Source: Chitinophagales bacterium 33-2 (GTDB lineage Bacteria > Bacteroidota > Bacteroidia > Chitinophagales > Chitinophagaceae). Taken from it: a stretch of 57,601 bases of DNA. Both the position numbers and the translations under genes were made by a program. Shown one piece after another: positions 46,001-54,003 of this stretch. Position 1 is the first letter of the stretch. Each line of letters opens with the position of its first letter. The stretch covers positions 1-57,601 of the forward strand of contig MWYV01000026.1 in NCBI GenBank assembly GCA_002050435.1, read 5' to 3'. The notes beneath the pieces were generated by a model. That model was not told the DNA's origin, made no database searches, and saw nothing but the letters and a program-made list of their open reading frames with translations.

Positions 46001-46381
46001 TTAATCAGATCTCCGCAGAAAAAGTAATTCGCCCCTGGAAGCAGTAAAATTTAAAGGCCGCTCTCCTTCAAACACCTGCCACTGAATCAGGTTAGAGTTT
46101 ACAAATTGAAATATGGATTGAATTTTTGTATTTCCTGTTGAATCCACAACATGAAAATCCAGATATGCAGGTTTTGATTGCATATTCAGACTTACGGAAC
46201 TTGTTTCTTTTCTTTCACCCTGGTATAACAAAAAAACCTGATTGCTGTCCACCACATGAATACCGGCTCCATTTGTTGTTGTCCATTTTCCTTTAAGGTC
46301 GTTCAAACCAAATGATTGCGCCCACACACTGGTCTGCACCATGAAGAATAAAGGGATCAATACCAGTTTAAACAATTTCAT
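46001..46381 (-). CDS. Hypothetical exported protein, 126 aa
   Basis: The signal peptide LVLIPLFFMVQTSVWAQ is followed by a compact beta-rich domain (GKWTTTNGAGIHVVDSNQVF, YLDFHVVDSTGNT, IQWQVFEGERPL) with an N-terminal GKW, recalling lipocalin-like folds. The similarity is by pattern only. Function unknown. It is divergent from the FAD oxidoreductase at 46468. Confidence 0.7.
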   Translation of the reverse strand: MKLFKLVLIPLFFMVQTSVWAQSFGLNDLKGKWTTTNGAGIHVVDSNQVFLLYQGERKETSSVSLNMQSKPAYLDFHVVDSTGNTKIQSIFQFVNSNLIQWQVFEGERPLNFTASRGELLFLRRSD

Positions 46382-46467
46382 TCTGCACTTTTCATATTTT
46401 AATCCAACGCCGTGCCATGGGAACTTGATCAGGCATTATTTTTTAGCGTTATAGAAAAATCAGTAGT

Positions 46468-47997
46468 ATGAAAAGAGATGGTGCAATGAACAGCCTCTGG
46501 CAACAGGGAATGGAAGACTTCCAAAGCGCAGCTCAGGAGATCAAAACCAGGTTCTACGATATTATAATTGTTGGAGGAGGCGTAACAGGAGTAACCACCG
46601 CGTTGCAGTTACAGAAGTCTGGGAAAAAATGCCTGTTGCTGGAAGCACATTCGCTTTGCTTTGGCACAACGGGAGGCACTACAGCACATCTCAACAGTTT
46701 TTTCGATACTTCTTATGAAGAGATCAGGTCTAATTTTGGGGAAGATGCTATACACCTGGTTGCCAACGCTACTTCAAGAGCATTGGATCTGTATCATCAT
46801 AATATAGAACATTACGGAATTGAATGTGAATATGAACAAAAAGACGGTTATGTGTATTCACGGGATCAAAAGCAAACCGTTCAACTGTCAAAGATATTTG
46901 AGGCCTCAAAGCAGGCAGGCGTTGACGTTGCCTATACTGAGCGAATACCTGTTCCTGTTGATTTCCACCAGGCCATTGTTTACCGCGACCAGGCGCAGGT
47001 GCACCCAACCAAGTACGTTATGGCACTGGCCAGGGAATTTGAAAAGGCCGGAGGTGTGATCCATCAGCAATGCCGGGTGGAAGATACTGTGGAAGCAGAT
47101 GACCGGGTAACAGCAAATACAAGCCTGGGGGCATTCCAGGCAACCTTCTTAATTTACGCTACCCATATTCCGCCGCACATCAACCTCCTGCATTTCCGTT
47201 GTGCACCCTATCGGAGTTACGCGCTGGCTGTAAAGCTTAATGGAAATTATCCCGACGGCTTATCGAACGATATGTACGATCCTTATCATTATTACAGAAC
47301 GCAGATCGTCAACGGTGAAAAATATTTTATTGTTGGAGGTGAGGATCATAAAACGGGTCATGAAGAAAATACGGAAATGTGTTTCAGAAAGCTGGAGGCA
47401 CATGCCAGGGAATATTTTGACGTAAAAGAAGTCGTGCATAAATGGTCATCGCAATATTTTGAACCAAGCGATGGACTGGCCTATATTGGCTTGTTGCCAG
47501 GAAGTAAAGGCAATATTTTAGTGGCCACAGGATTCAGTGGAAATGGCATGACTTACAGTCACATTGCGGCACTTCTTTTACCAGATCTAATCAATAAGAA
47601 GGAAAATGCCTGGGCTGCATTGTTTAATCCTAACCGACTGAAACCTATTGCCGGCTTTGCAGAATTTATTAAGGAAAATGCAGATGTGGTAGGGCAGTTT
47701 ATTGCAAAAAGGATCGGTACGGATAAGATCAGTGAACTTGCTGAAATGGCTCCGGGCGAAGGAAGGCTCGTTAAGTTCGAAGGAAATCGGCTGGCCATAT
47801 ATAAAGATGAAAATGGAAAATTATTCGCATTGAACCCGGTATGCACCCATGCAAAATGTATTGTAGACTGGAATACAGCTGAAAAAAGTTGGGATTGCCC
47901 CTGCCACGGAGGGCGATTTGACATTGATGGAAAGGTGATCACAGGCCCGGCGCATAAGCCATTGGAAGTAGTTCAGGTGATGGACCTGGTAAAATAA
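46468..47997 (+). CDS. FAD-dependent oxidoreductase with C-terminal Rieske domain
   Basis: A 509-residue fusion. The N-terminal DAO/FAD domain has the dinucleotide motif IIVGGGVTGVTTALQL (about residues 33-48) and a later FAD segment GNILVATGFSGNGMTY. The last ~95 residues form a Rieske [2Fe-2S] domain with CTHAKC...CPCHGGRFD, the two Cys-His pairs expected. Similar fusions in Bacillus and Bacteroidota are annotated as amine or glycine oxidase-like; the substrate is unknown. It is monocistronic. Confidence 0.93.
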   Translation: MKRDGAMNSLWQQGMEDFQSAAQEIKTRFYDIIIVGGGVTGVTTALQLQKSGKKCLLLEAHSLCFGTTGGTTAHLNSFFDTSYEEIRSNFGEDAIHLVANATSRALDLYHHNIEHYGIECEYEQKDGYVYSRDQKQTVQLSKIFEASKQAGVDVAYTERIPVPVDFHQAIVYRDQAQVHPTKYVMALAREFEKAGGVIHQQCRVEDTVEADDRVTANTSLGAFQATFLIYATHIPPHINLLHFRCAPYRSYALAVKLNGNYPDGLSNDMYDPYHYYRTQIVNGEKYFIVGGEDHKTGHEENTEMCFRKLEAHAREYFDVKEVVHKWSSQYFEPSDGLAYIGLLPGSKGNILVATGFSGNGMTYSHIAALLLPDLINKKENAWAALFNPNRLKPIAGFAEFIKENADVVGQFIAKRIGTDKISELAEMAPGEGRLVKFEGNRLAIYKDENGKLFALNPVCTHAKCIVDWNTAEKSWDCPCHGGRFDIDGKVITGPAHKPLEVVQVMDLVK

Positions 47998-48078
47998 TAG
48001 TGTACAACTATAGTGGAAATTTAATTTAGATCTGCCGCTGATTTTATTGTAATTTTTCTTACTCAAAACAAGCTGCAG

Positions 48079-48504
48079 ATGGACCCACTTAAACCCTATA
48101 TTATTGTTGTTGATGATGACGAAGAGGACCGTTATCTTTTTAACCACTGCTTTACAGAAATCGGCCTACAAGAAAACGTAAAATTCTTTAGTGATGCCCT
48201 GCAGTTTGTCCGGTATGCCGAAATGATCAGCAGCCTGAATGTAAAACCGTCACTGGTGATTCTAGATTATAAAATGCCGGGGATGAACGGGAATGCAGTT
48301 GTTAATTACCTGAAGGCAAAACCTCAATTTGAAAATCTGCCCCTGATCATTCTTACAAACATCATTTCTGACGAAAAGAAAAACAGGTTGCTGGAAATGG
48401 GTGTAACCGCCTGCTATCGAAAAGGAATGAATTATGAAGAATTGCTTGAAGAATTGAAAGAGATCGTGGGATATGCCTTACCAGTAGGAACAATAAATTC
48501 GTAA
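48079..48504 (+). CDS. Stand-alone response-regulator receiver protein
   Basis: A 141-residue CheY-like receiver: acidic pocket Asp12-Asp13-Asp14 in VVDDDEEDR, phosphoacceptor Asp63 in LVILDYKMPGMNG, conserved Thr in IILTNI, and a C-terminal position that would carry Lys (TACYRKGM). No output domain follows, so it probably acts by protein contact in a phosphorelay whose kinase is not in the window. Confidence 0.92.
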   Translation: MDPLKPYIIVVDDDEEDRYLFNHCFTEIGLQENVKFFSDALQFVRYAEMISSLNVKPSLVILDYKMPGMNGNAVVNYLKAKPQFENLPLIILTNIISDEKKNRLLEMGVTACYRKGMNYEELLEELKEIVGYALPVGTINS

Positions 48505-48596
48505 TTGCAATTTAGATCATTAGGTTAGGCAGGATTCAGCAGGCTTGGTAATGCTGAGAATAAAGCACAGAGTAAACCTGCAGAAATAAGGAAGGA

Positions 48597-48776
48597 TCAG
48601 TTCTTTACATCTTCCCTGATTTCTTCCTCCTCCACTTCATCTTTTGATTTCCGGCTTCTGGCATCTGTAAACTCTCGAATACCGCTGCCTACACCGCGCA
48701 TCAGCTGGGGAATTCTTTTAGCTCCAAATAGTAATAATATTATTACCAGGATGATTAGTATTTCTTTAATTCCCAA
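48597..48776 (-). CDS. tatA: TatA/TatE-like twin-arginine translocase subunit, non-ATG start
   Basis: A 59-residue protein (TTG start at 48776) with the TatA/B layout: one N-terminal membrane helix ([20 protein letters not shown]), then the amphipathic helix [18 protein letters not shown] and an acidic tail. There is no ATG in the frame: the upstream in-frame codons run through a 13-bp hairpin, so the probable start is TTG at 48776 (or ATT at 48779). It forms the Tat pore with TatC, which is not in the window. It lies just downstream of two ferritin-like genes with RR signals. Confidence 0.85.
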   Translation of the reverse strand: MGIKEILIILVIILLLFGAKRIPQLMRGVGSGIREFTDARSRKSKDEVEEEEIREDVKN

Positions 48777-48796
48777 AATGTAATTTTTAGTGCGTT

Positions 48797-48835
48797 GAAA
48801 AAATAATTGAGAAGTCCAATAAGGACTTCTCAATT
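48797..48835 (-). terminator. Terminator between the ferritin-like pair and tatA
   Basis: A perfect 13-bp stem, AATTGAGAAGTCC at 48805-48817 with GGACTTCTCAATT at 48823-48835, a 5-nt loop and an A run at 48798-48803 that becomes a T tract on the minus strand. It lies between the stop of the upstream ferritin gene (48852) and the tatA start. Confidence 0.85.
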
Positions 48836-48851
48836 ATCCGGCCGGTTAAAG

Positions 48852-49691
48852 TTAAATAATAAATGGATCAACAATGGCAGTAACCTGCGCCTGAGTCAAT
48901 GGCTCATCAAAAGCCTCAGATGCGGCGTTGGCAGATATTGACATACCATTGATGTTTGTGATAACAACACCAGCCTGTGTTGTTGCTTCCTCTCCAGCGT
49001 ACACGGCGGCAACACCTGGTATACCACCGGCATCATTACCAGTTATCCAGGGTTTATTATTGGTAGCGCCTCTTTTCTGACGAATATATCTTACATAAGC
49101 AGCATGTCTTCCTTCCACAGAATGAATTCTTAAAGCTGCTGTCAGCACATCATTATTGCTAATCAGATTACCGGCCTGTCCTTTATAGGCGCGTACACCA
49201 GTATCTTCAAAAGCTTGGGCAACTGCAAGAAACGTATCATAACTGGTAAATACCGTACTGTATGGTCCGTTCATACTACCGTTACCGGCAGTAAAGTCAA
49301 AACTTGCCTGTGTAAGGGTTACCGGCGTACCACCTAATTGGATAATGGTCGCGCGAAGGATAGCAACGTGTGCCACTTCATGGTCGCGAACTACTGTAAT
49401 TCCAGGAAGATCAGCGGCAGGTATCAACCCGGCGGTGCTTACCCCTTTTTTATAAAATTCAGATTCAAGATATTCAAGCGTTAAAGCAAAATTCAACACA
49501 CCAACAATTTGAGTGGATGTTTGTCCATAAGCTTTCTTGAACATCGAGCCCATCAAAAAAGGAAGTGATACGGCAGCCACTCTGCCAGCGATGTGTGAAA
49601 AACTTTTTAATGCGCCCCTTCTTCCATCGAGCCTTTCGTAAACCTCAGGGTCTACTTTTTCTATTTCTTTAATAACGTTATAAAGATTCAT
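48852..49691 (-). CDS. Ferritin-like domain protein with twin-arginine leader
   Basis: A 279-residue protein started at the Met at 49691 (MNLYNVIKEIEKVDPEVY); the frame to 49727 adds 12 unlikely residues. An unusually long leader contains RRGALKSFSHIAG, then a hydrophobic stretch and AYGQ, a Tat-like export signal. The body is a ferritin_2-type helical bundle with iron-site residues in LEYLESEFYKKG, RDHEVAHVAIL and EGRHAAYVRYIR. It is co-transcribed with the next ferritin-like gene and followed by a terminator and tatA. Confidence 0.88.
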   Translation of the reverse strand: MNLYNVIKEIEKVDPEVYERLDGRRGALKSFSHIAGRVAAVSLPFLMGSMFKKAYGQTSTQIVGVLNFALTLEYLESEFYKKGVSTAGLIPAADLPGITVVRDHEVAHVAILRATIIQLGGTPVTLTQASFDFTAGNGSMNGPYSTVFTSYDTFLAVAQAFEDTGVRAYKGQAGNLISNNDVLTAALRIHSVEGRHAAYVRYIRQKRGATNNKPWITGNDAGGIPGVAAVYAGEEATTQAGVVITNINGMSISANAASEAFDEPLTQAQVTAIVDPFII

Positions 49692-49701
49692 AATAATTAA
49701 T

Positions 49702-50415
49702 TTAAGAGGTAGGTAAATTAGAAGCATTCAAGGCAGACTTGAGGTAGGTACCAGCAATTGCAAGTACTTCTGATGGAGTTCTCACAACATCAAGGCCGTT
49801 GCTGTCCACTACATCACTGGCGCCAAAAGAGTTAGGCGTGATCAGCTCTCTTATCAGTGCGGCATGTCTTGCTTCAACCGAAACAATTTTACCTGCAATT
49901 AAAAGATTGTTGACGTCGGTTAATAATTTGCCTGCACCATTGTAAGCAGAAACACCCAGGTCTTCAAAAGCTCTTGCAGTACCTAGTACGCTTGCCCGGC
50001 TTCCAAAGTTGACAGTAGAAAAATCAACCTGTAGCGCTGGGATCGCATTCGCGCCCAGAGCGGTTTTGAAAAATTCTCTGTGTGCAATTTCATGGTCTCT
50101 TATATCTGTCAGGTAACTTACCTCGGCTGCGGTGATGCCTGAATACTGCGAAGTGATCACCTGCGTATAAAATGCTGCCTCCAATTGCTCTAAAGCATAG
50201 GCATAATTCAACACACCGGTATCGCCTGAACCCAGGTTAATAGCCATGGGATCGTCGTCGTCCTTATCACAACCAGTAAGGCCACCGATTGATCCTACCG
50301 CGATAACTGAAACGCCGAACAGGCTGCTGAATCGAAGAAATTTTCTTCTAGAGACATTGGATAGCTCGATCTCTTCCAATAAAGAATCTTCATTGTTTTT
50401 TTTGATGTTTTCCAT
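49702..50415 (-). CDS. Ferritin-like domain protein with twin-arginine lipoprotein signal
   Basis: A 237-residue protein. The leader SRRKFLRFSSLFGVSVIAVG fits the Tat motif (SRRxFL), followed by a lipobox-like SIGGLTGC, so it may be a Tat-exported lipoprotein. The ferritin_2 helical domain carries the predicted metal ligands in LEQLEAAFYTQV, RDHEIAHREFFK and EARHAALIREL. It is one of two tandem, related but clearly different proteins, probably in iron binding or oxidative protection at the envelope. The second ferritin gene begins 10 bp after this one ends. Confidence 0.9.
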   Translation of the reverse strand: MENIKKNNEDSLLEEIELSNVSRRKFLRFSSLFGVSVIAVGSIGGLTGCDKDDDDPMAINLGSGDTGVLNYAYALEQLEAAFYTQVITSQYSGITAAEVSYLTDIRDHEIAHREFFKTALGANAIPALQVDFSTVNFGSRASVLGTARAFEDLGVSAYNGAGKLLTDVNNLLIAGKIVSVEARHAALIRELITPNSFGASDVVDSNGLDVVRTPSEVLAIAGTYLKSALNASNLPTS

Positions 50416-50903
50416 TTGATTAATAGTTAAATATGAGTAGTGATTATCTATGGAGGTATGTGATTCTTTTATTGTTAAAAAACATACCTAAATTTTTTAG
50501 CCTGTAATTCCTCAGTTGAATAAGCTATATCAATTTAAATTGTGCGCAGGTTAAACAATTAATGGTTAAAAAAAATTAGTTGCTGATTATCTTCCTCCGT
50601 CTGGGAAACTTCATCCTGTTTTCTTAGGTATGTTTCCATTAAATAGGGAAAGAAATTTTTAATCATGGATTTTATGTTTTAAAGTTTATGATTCACTTAG
50701 CAAGTGCCTGCACTAAAAAATTACTGGCTACATTGGTTTCCATTTACGTAATTAAAAAAGAAATGGTTTGAATTTTAAAAAAGTTGTATCAGGCAACCTT
50801 GCTGATGAGATATCAAATGCAATTGCCCATTGAATCAATTACCAGGGTGGAAAGAAAAAAGTTTGAGGCAAGCTTGACAATTTCAAGAAGGAACAACATA
50901 GCA
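50416..50903. other. Upstream region of the ferritin pair with inverted motif copies
   Basis: About 490 bp. AGGTATGT at 50454-50461 and ACATACCT at 50482-50489 form a dyad just upstream of the ferritin start. A 12-bp copy of the second half in opposite orientation (TTAGGTATGTTT) lies at 50624-50635. These could be operator sites. One short open frame lies at 50559-50666. No tRNA is present here. Confidence 0.45.
50559..50666 (-). CDS. Possible 35-residue small protein
   Basis: A short minus-strand frame, MIKNFFPYLMETYLRKQDEV followed by a polar tail SQTEEDNQQLIFFNH. The composition is protein-like and it precedes the ferritin pair, but there is no ribosome binding site and no known family, so it may be chance. 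The AAACATACCTAA operator-like motif overlaps its coding region, which argues caution. Confidence 0.2.
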   Translation of the reverse strand: MIKNFFPYLMETYLRKQDEVSQTEEDNQQLIFFNH

Positions 50904-50940
50904 GAAAAAAGCCCGCAACAAGTAAAACTTATTACGGGCT
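50904..50940 (-). terminator. Terminator of the structured RNA gene
   Basis: A 14-bp stem with two G-T pairs, AGCCCGCAACAAGT at 50910-50923 with ACTTATTACGGGCT at 50927-50940, and a 3-nt loop. Six A residues at 50905-50910 give a T tract on the minus strand. It starts about 19 nt past the predicted RNA 3' end. Confidence 0.9.
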
Positions 50941-50958
50941 AAAACACATGAAAGAGAG

Positions 50959-51129
50959 CTGTAGGGGGAGGAGTCGAACCTCCACGGGGCAGTTAGCCAA
51001 AAAGCAAAGAGTAGTGGTCAACCCTGGTCGGCCTTACCTGAGTAACGTCGGCTCTACTTCTTGTTTATCCTGTTATTCCCCACCCTCGAGACAAGAGGGC
51101 ATGTCTGCCTAAGGTTTCATCACCCCACA
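50959..51129 (-). ncRNA. Structured RNA with tRNA-like acceptor stem and T-arm, possibly tmRNA- or YrlA-like
   Basis: Minus-strand RNA of about 171 nt. The ends pair as TGTGGGG/CCCTACA (7 bp, one G-T), and a T-arm GGAGG-TTCGACT-CCTCC lies directly before the 3' acceptor strand. Inside, GGCAG/CTGCC closes a large domain with a helix CAAGAAGTAG/CTACTCTTTG (one mismatch), hairpins TTAC-TCAG-GTAA and CCCTC-TTGTCTC-GAGGG, and a smaller one. A terminator follows. It has a tmRNA-like frame of tRNA mimicry plus a long P2-like stem, but it is much shorter than known tmRNAs and no tag ending in Ala-Ala is visible. A YrlA-like Y RNA is a further alternative. There is no ordinary tRNA anticodon arm. Confidence 0.55.
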
Positions 51130-51274
51130 GTATGACATCATTTGTTAGGTAATATTCAATGATCTGGAACAAAACTATGTTTGACTGAACACATTTCAAT
51201 CAATTCTTAAAAACTTTCGATAAAAAATAATAAATTGTCTTTTTATTGAAAATAAATCAAAAACATGTGTATGT

Positions 51275-51748
51275 ATGGGCGCCGTTTTGAATATTGACAA
51301 ACTCGATCTGCAGATCATTCAGCAACTGATGAATGATGCAGGCATTTCATACGCTGAAATTGGAAAGCAATTATTTGTGTCGGCCGGCACCATACATGTA
51401 AGGATCAAAAAATTGCAGGAAGCTGGTATCATCAAAGGATTAAAATACGAGGCCGATATGAAAAAACTGGGTTACGATGTGATTGCATTCATCGGCATCT
51501 ATCTTGAAAAAAGTTCGCTTTATGATGCCGTGGCGAAAGACCTTAAAAAGATTCCGGAAATTGTACGAATGAATTATACCACCGGCAATTACAGCATCTT
51601 TGCCGAGATCATCTGCAAAGACATCGGGCAGCTCCGGGCCATTCTGCATGATGAGCTTCAAAAAATCAAAGGCATAGAAAGAACAGAAACTTTTATTTCA
51701 CTTGAAGAAAGTCTGAACCGTAACGTAAAAGTCATCATTCCATCATGA
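51275..51748 (+). CDS. Lrp/AsnC-family transcriptional regulator
   Basis: A 157-residue regulator. The N-terminal winged helix covers about 5-52 (LDKLDLQIIQQLMNDAG family pattern, IGKQLFVSAGTIHVRIKKLQ as recognition helix). The ligand-binding RAM domain covers about 65-145 (GYDVIAFIGIYLEKSSLYD, YSIFAEIICKD). Its stop overlaps the start of the flippase by four bases (ATGA at 51745-51748), so it is translated with the exopolysaccharide operon and may be an autoregulator of it. The effector is unknown. Confidence 0.92.
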   Translation: MGAVLNIDKLDLQIIQQLMNDAGISYAEIGKQLFVSAGTIHVRIKKLQEAGIIKGLKYEADMKKLGYDVIAFIGIYLEKSSLYDAVAKDLKKIPEIVRMNYTTGNYSIFAEIICKDIGQLRAILHDELQKIKGIERTETFISLEESLNRNVKVIIPS

Positions 51749-53154
51749 AATCCCTTTCATTGATCAAAGGACTTTCCTGGCTTATTCTCCTGAATTTCCT
51801 GGTAAAGCCCATATGGATCCTGTTGATCGACAGGGAAGTGCAAAATCAACTGGGACACGAGGTGTATGGAAAATATTTTTCCCTTTTCAGCCTTTCCATC
51901 ATGTTATTGTTTATTGCAGATGCCGGGCTTTCCAACCTGTTGAACCGCCAGCTCGCAAGTCAGGGAAACCTTGATGTCATGCCTTTTATCAGGCTCAAAT
52001 TGTTGTTTACGCTATTTTATATCCTGATGATTCTGCTTGTATCTTTTCTTTCAGGAATAGATACGTGGGAAATGCTGTTTTATATCATGGGCATTCACCT
52101 GCTGACTTCCTATTTCATTTTTATCAGGAGTATCATCACGGCACAACAGCTGTTTACTGCAGATGCATGGTTTTCCGTGATCGACAAGATCCTGTTAATC
52201 ATCCTTGCAGGCAGCTTTATCTACTGGCCCGGCATTTTTGGAAGTATTAGTATTGAAAAATTTCTGCTGGCACAATTGCTTAGTACTTTTATTGCGGTAT
52301 TGATCGCTGCTGGTTTTTTATACAGCAAAAGCACAATGGGTGCAAAGGCCAGCCTGAATACAATTGCTTTGATCCGGTCCATCCTTCCTTTTGCAATGAT
52401 CATTTTATTAATGGGCATTCATTCAAGGGCAGATGCTTTTATTCTTGAGCGTATTCATGTTCAGGGAGCTTACCAGGCCGGTGTTTATGCCCTGGGCTTT
52501 CGTTTGCTGGATGCAGCCAATATGGTAGGTTACCTGGCCGCTTCATTCCTGGTGCCTTTTATTGCCAGGAATAGAGATGATCAGGCGCTGATAGAAAAAA
52601 CGGTTATAAGCACCAGGCACGTATTGGTATTAATGGCCATGATCATCGCCAGTTTTGGTCTTATATTTTCATCGTGGATACAGCAGCAGTTGTACCACAG
52701 CGATTTCAGTTTTCATTCAGATGTGATCCGCTATTGCCTGGCCACCTTGCCTGCTTATTTCCTGATCCATATATATGGTTCTTTGCTTACCGCAACAGCA
52801 AGGTTTCGTCCTTTTATCATCATAATGGTTTTTGCCGTTATTCTGAACCTCGTCCTGAATTTTATTCTGATTCCCAGTTACGGCGCCTTAGGTTCCTGCA
52901 TATCAGCGCTGGTCACACAATACTGCGCAGGACTCAGTTGTTTTTTTGTTGCATCTGGTAAATTGAAAATTCCTTTTTATAAGCGATCGTTGACATTATA
53001 CCTGTTGGTGTTTCTTGTATTCACCGGGCTGTTTTACATCAGCAGGGTGGCGATAATAAATGTTTGGCTTATTTTAGCTTTTACAGTTTTATTTACGCTG
53101 GTATTCCTGCTAACCCAGGTAAAATATTTTAAACAACAATTTGTCTCACGTTAA
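51745..53154 (+). CDS. Oligosaccharide flippase-like (Wzx/MATE) membrane protein
   Basis: A 469-residue protein with about 12-14 membrane helices, typical of the polysaccharide biosynthesis Wzx/MurJ superfamily, with GLSNLLNRQLASQGN after the second helix and a charged loop around residue 280 (NRDDQALIEKTVIS). It would flip a lipid-linked repeat unit for exopolysaccharide or O-antigen export. Overlapping start with the Lrp gene and a 9-bp gap to the Wzz-like gene define an operon. Confidence 0.85.
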   Translation: MKSLSLIKGLSWLILLNFLVKPIWILLIDREVQNQLGHEVYGKYFSLFSLSIMLLFIADAGLSNLLNRQLASQGNLDVMPFIRLKLLFTLFYILMILLVSFLSGIDTWEMLFYIMGIHLLTSYFIFIRSIITAQQLFTADAWFSVIDKILLIILAGSFIYWPGIFGSISIEKFLLAQLLSTFIAVLIAAGFLYSKSTMGAKASLNTIALIRSILPFAMIILLMGIHSRADAFILERIHVQGAYQAGVYALGFRLLDAANMVGYLAASFLVPFIARNRDDQALIEKTVISTRHVLVLMAMIIASFGLIFSSWIQQQLYHSDFSFHSDVIRYCLATLPAYFLIHIYGSLLTATARFRPFIIIMVFAVILNLVLNFILIPSYGALGSCISALVTQYCAGLSCFFVASGKLKIPFYKRSLTLYLLVFLVFTGLFYISRVAIINVWLILAFTVLFTLVFLLTQVKYFKQQFVSR

Positions 53155-53163
53155 TTTCATTAC

Positions 53164-54003
53164 ATGCCCGATCTGTTTATCGTTTTTGCCAGGTGGTGGA
53201 AATTTATTTTGGGAATTTCCCTGCTTGCAGCCACCATTGCTTTTGTGGTTTCCCAATTCAGTCCGAAAGAATACCTCTCTGAGGCCACTGCGCTTCCGGC
53301 CAATAGCATGGTTGCAGACAAGGGAAGAATTTTTAATAATAATATTGAGGCGCTGTATTCAGATATTGGTACAGCAGATGAGTTAGACCGGCTGGAAGGC
53401 ACAGCCGTTCTTGATACTTTATATATAGCCGCTTCGGATTCCTTTAACCTGGCGGCGCATTATAACCTGCCTGAATCCGGGGAAAGCGGTTTCAAGGCTG
53501 CCCGGAAGTTAAAAAAGAACAGCAAGATCGCGCGCAGTGCATTCGGTGAGCTTAAGGTAAAAGTTTGGGATGAAGACAGGAACATGGCCGCAGCAGTTGC
53601 TAATTTTTTAATGCAAAGACTGGGCTCCATTCACCAGCACCTGCAAAATGAGAACAGCCAATCAGTTTTAAGCAGGATGCAGGAAGATTATACCAGGCTT
53701 CAGCAGCAATACCGTTCTGTGGGCGATTCCATCCCAAGGATGCAACGTGCGGATGCTGAAATGATGGGGGCCAGCAAATCCGTCATATTGAATCAGTTAA
53801 CCCAATATGAAGCCATGATCGCACAATACCGACTGGCCATTCAAACCAATCCACCAGTTTTACTGGTTGTTGAACATGCACGAGCAGGTTTGTGGGCCGA
53901 TAAACCAAGAACATTTCAAAACGTAGCGTTCACCTTATTTGCAGCCCTCGCGCTCACGTTTCTAATGAGCCTTTACATGGAAAGCAGAAAGGGGCATTAT
54001 TGA
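53164..54003 (+). CDS. Wzz-like chain-length determinant protein
   Basis: A 279-residue protein with two terminal membrane helices (about 13-33 WKFILGISLLAATIAFVV and about 252-272 VAFTLFAALALTFLMSLY) around a long, mostly helical periplasmic region. Coiled-coil segments are QSVLSRMQEDYTRLQQQYRS and LNQLTQYEAMIAQYRL. This is the layout of polysaccharide co-polymerases without a kinase domain. The stop overlaps the next start by 4 bp. Confidence 0.8.
   Translation: MPDLFIVFARWWKFILGISLLAATIAFVVSQFSPKEYLSEATALPANSMVADKGRIFNNNIEALYSDIGTADELDRLEGTAVLDTLYIAASDSFNLAAHYNLPESGESGFKAARKLKKNSKIARSAFGELKVKVWDEDRNMAAAVANFLMQRLGSIHQHLQNENSQSVLSRMQEDYTRLQQQYRSVGDSIPRMQRADAEMMGASKSVILNQLTQYEAMIAQYRLAIQTNPPVLLVVEHARAGLWADKPRTFQNVAFTLFAALALTFLMSLYMESRKGHY

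Noticed and set aside
48777..48833. N-terminal extension of the tatA-like protein
   Set aside because: The codons run through a perfect terminator hairpin; no homology to TatA there.
50959..51129. Calling the RNA a canonical tmRNA (ssrA)
   Set aside because: Length is too short, 5' end begins with T rather than G, and no tag ending in Ala-Ala with a stop was found.
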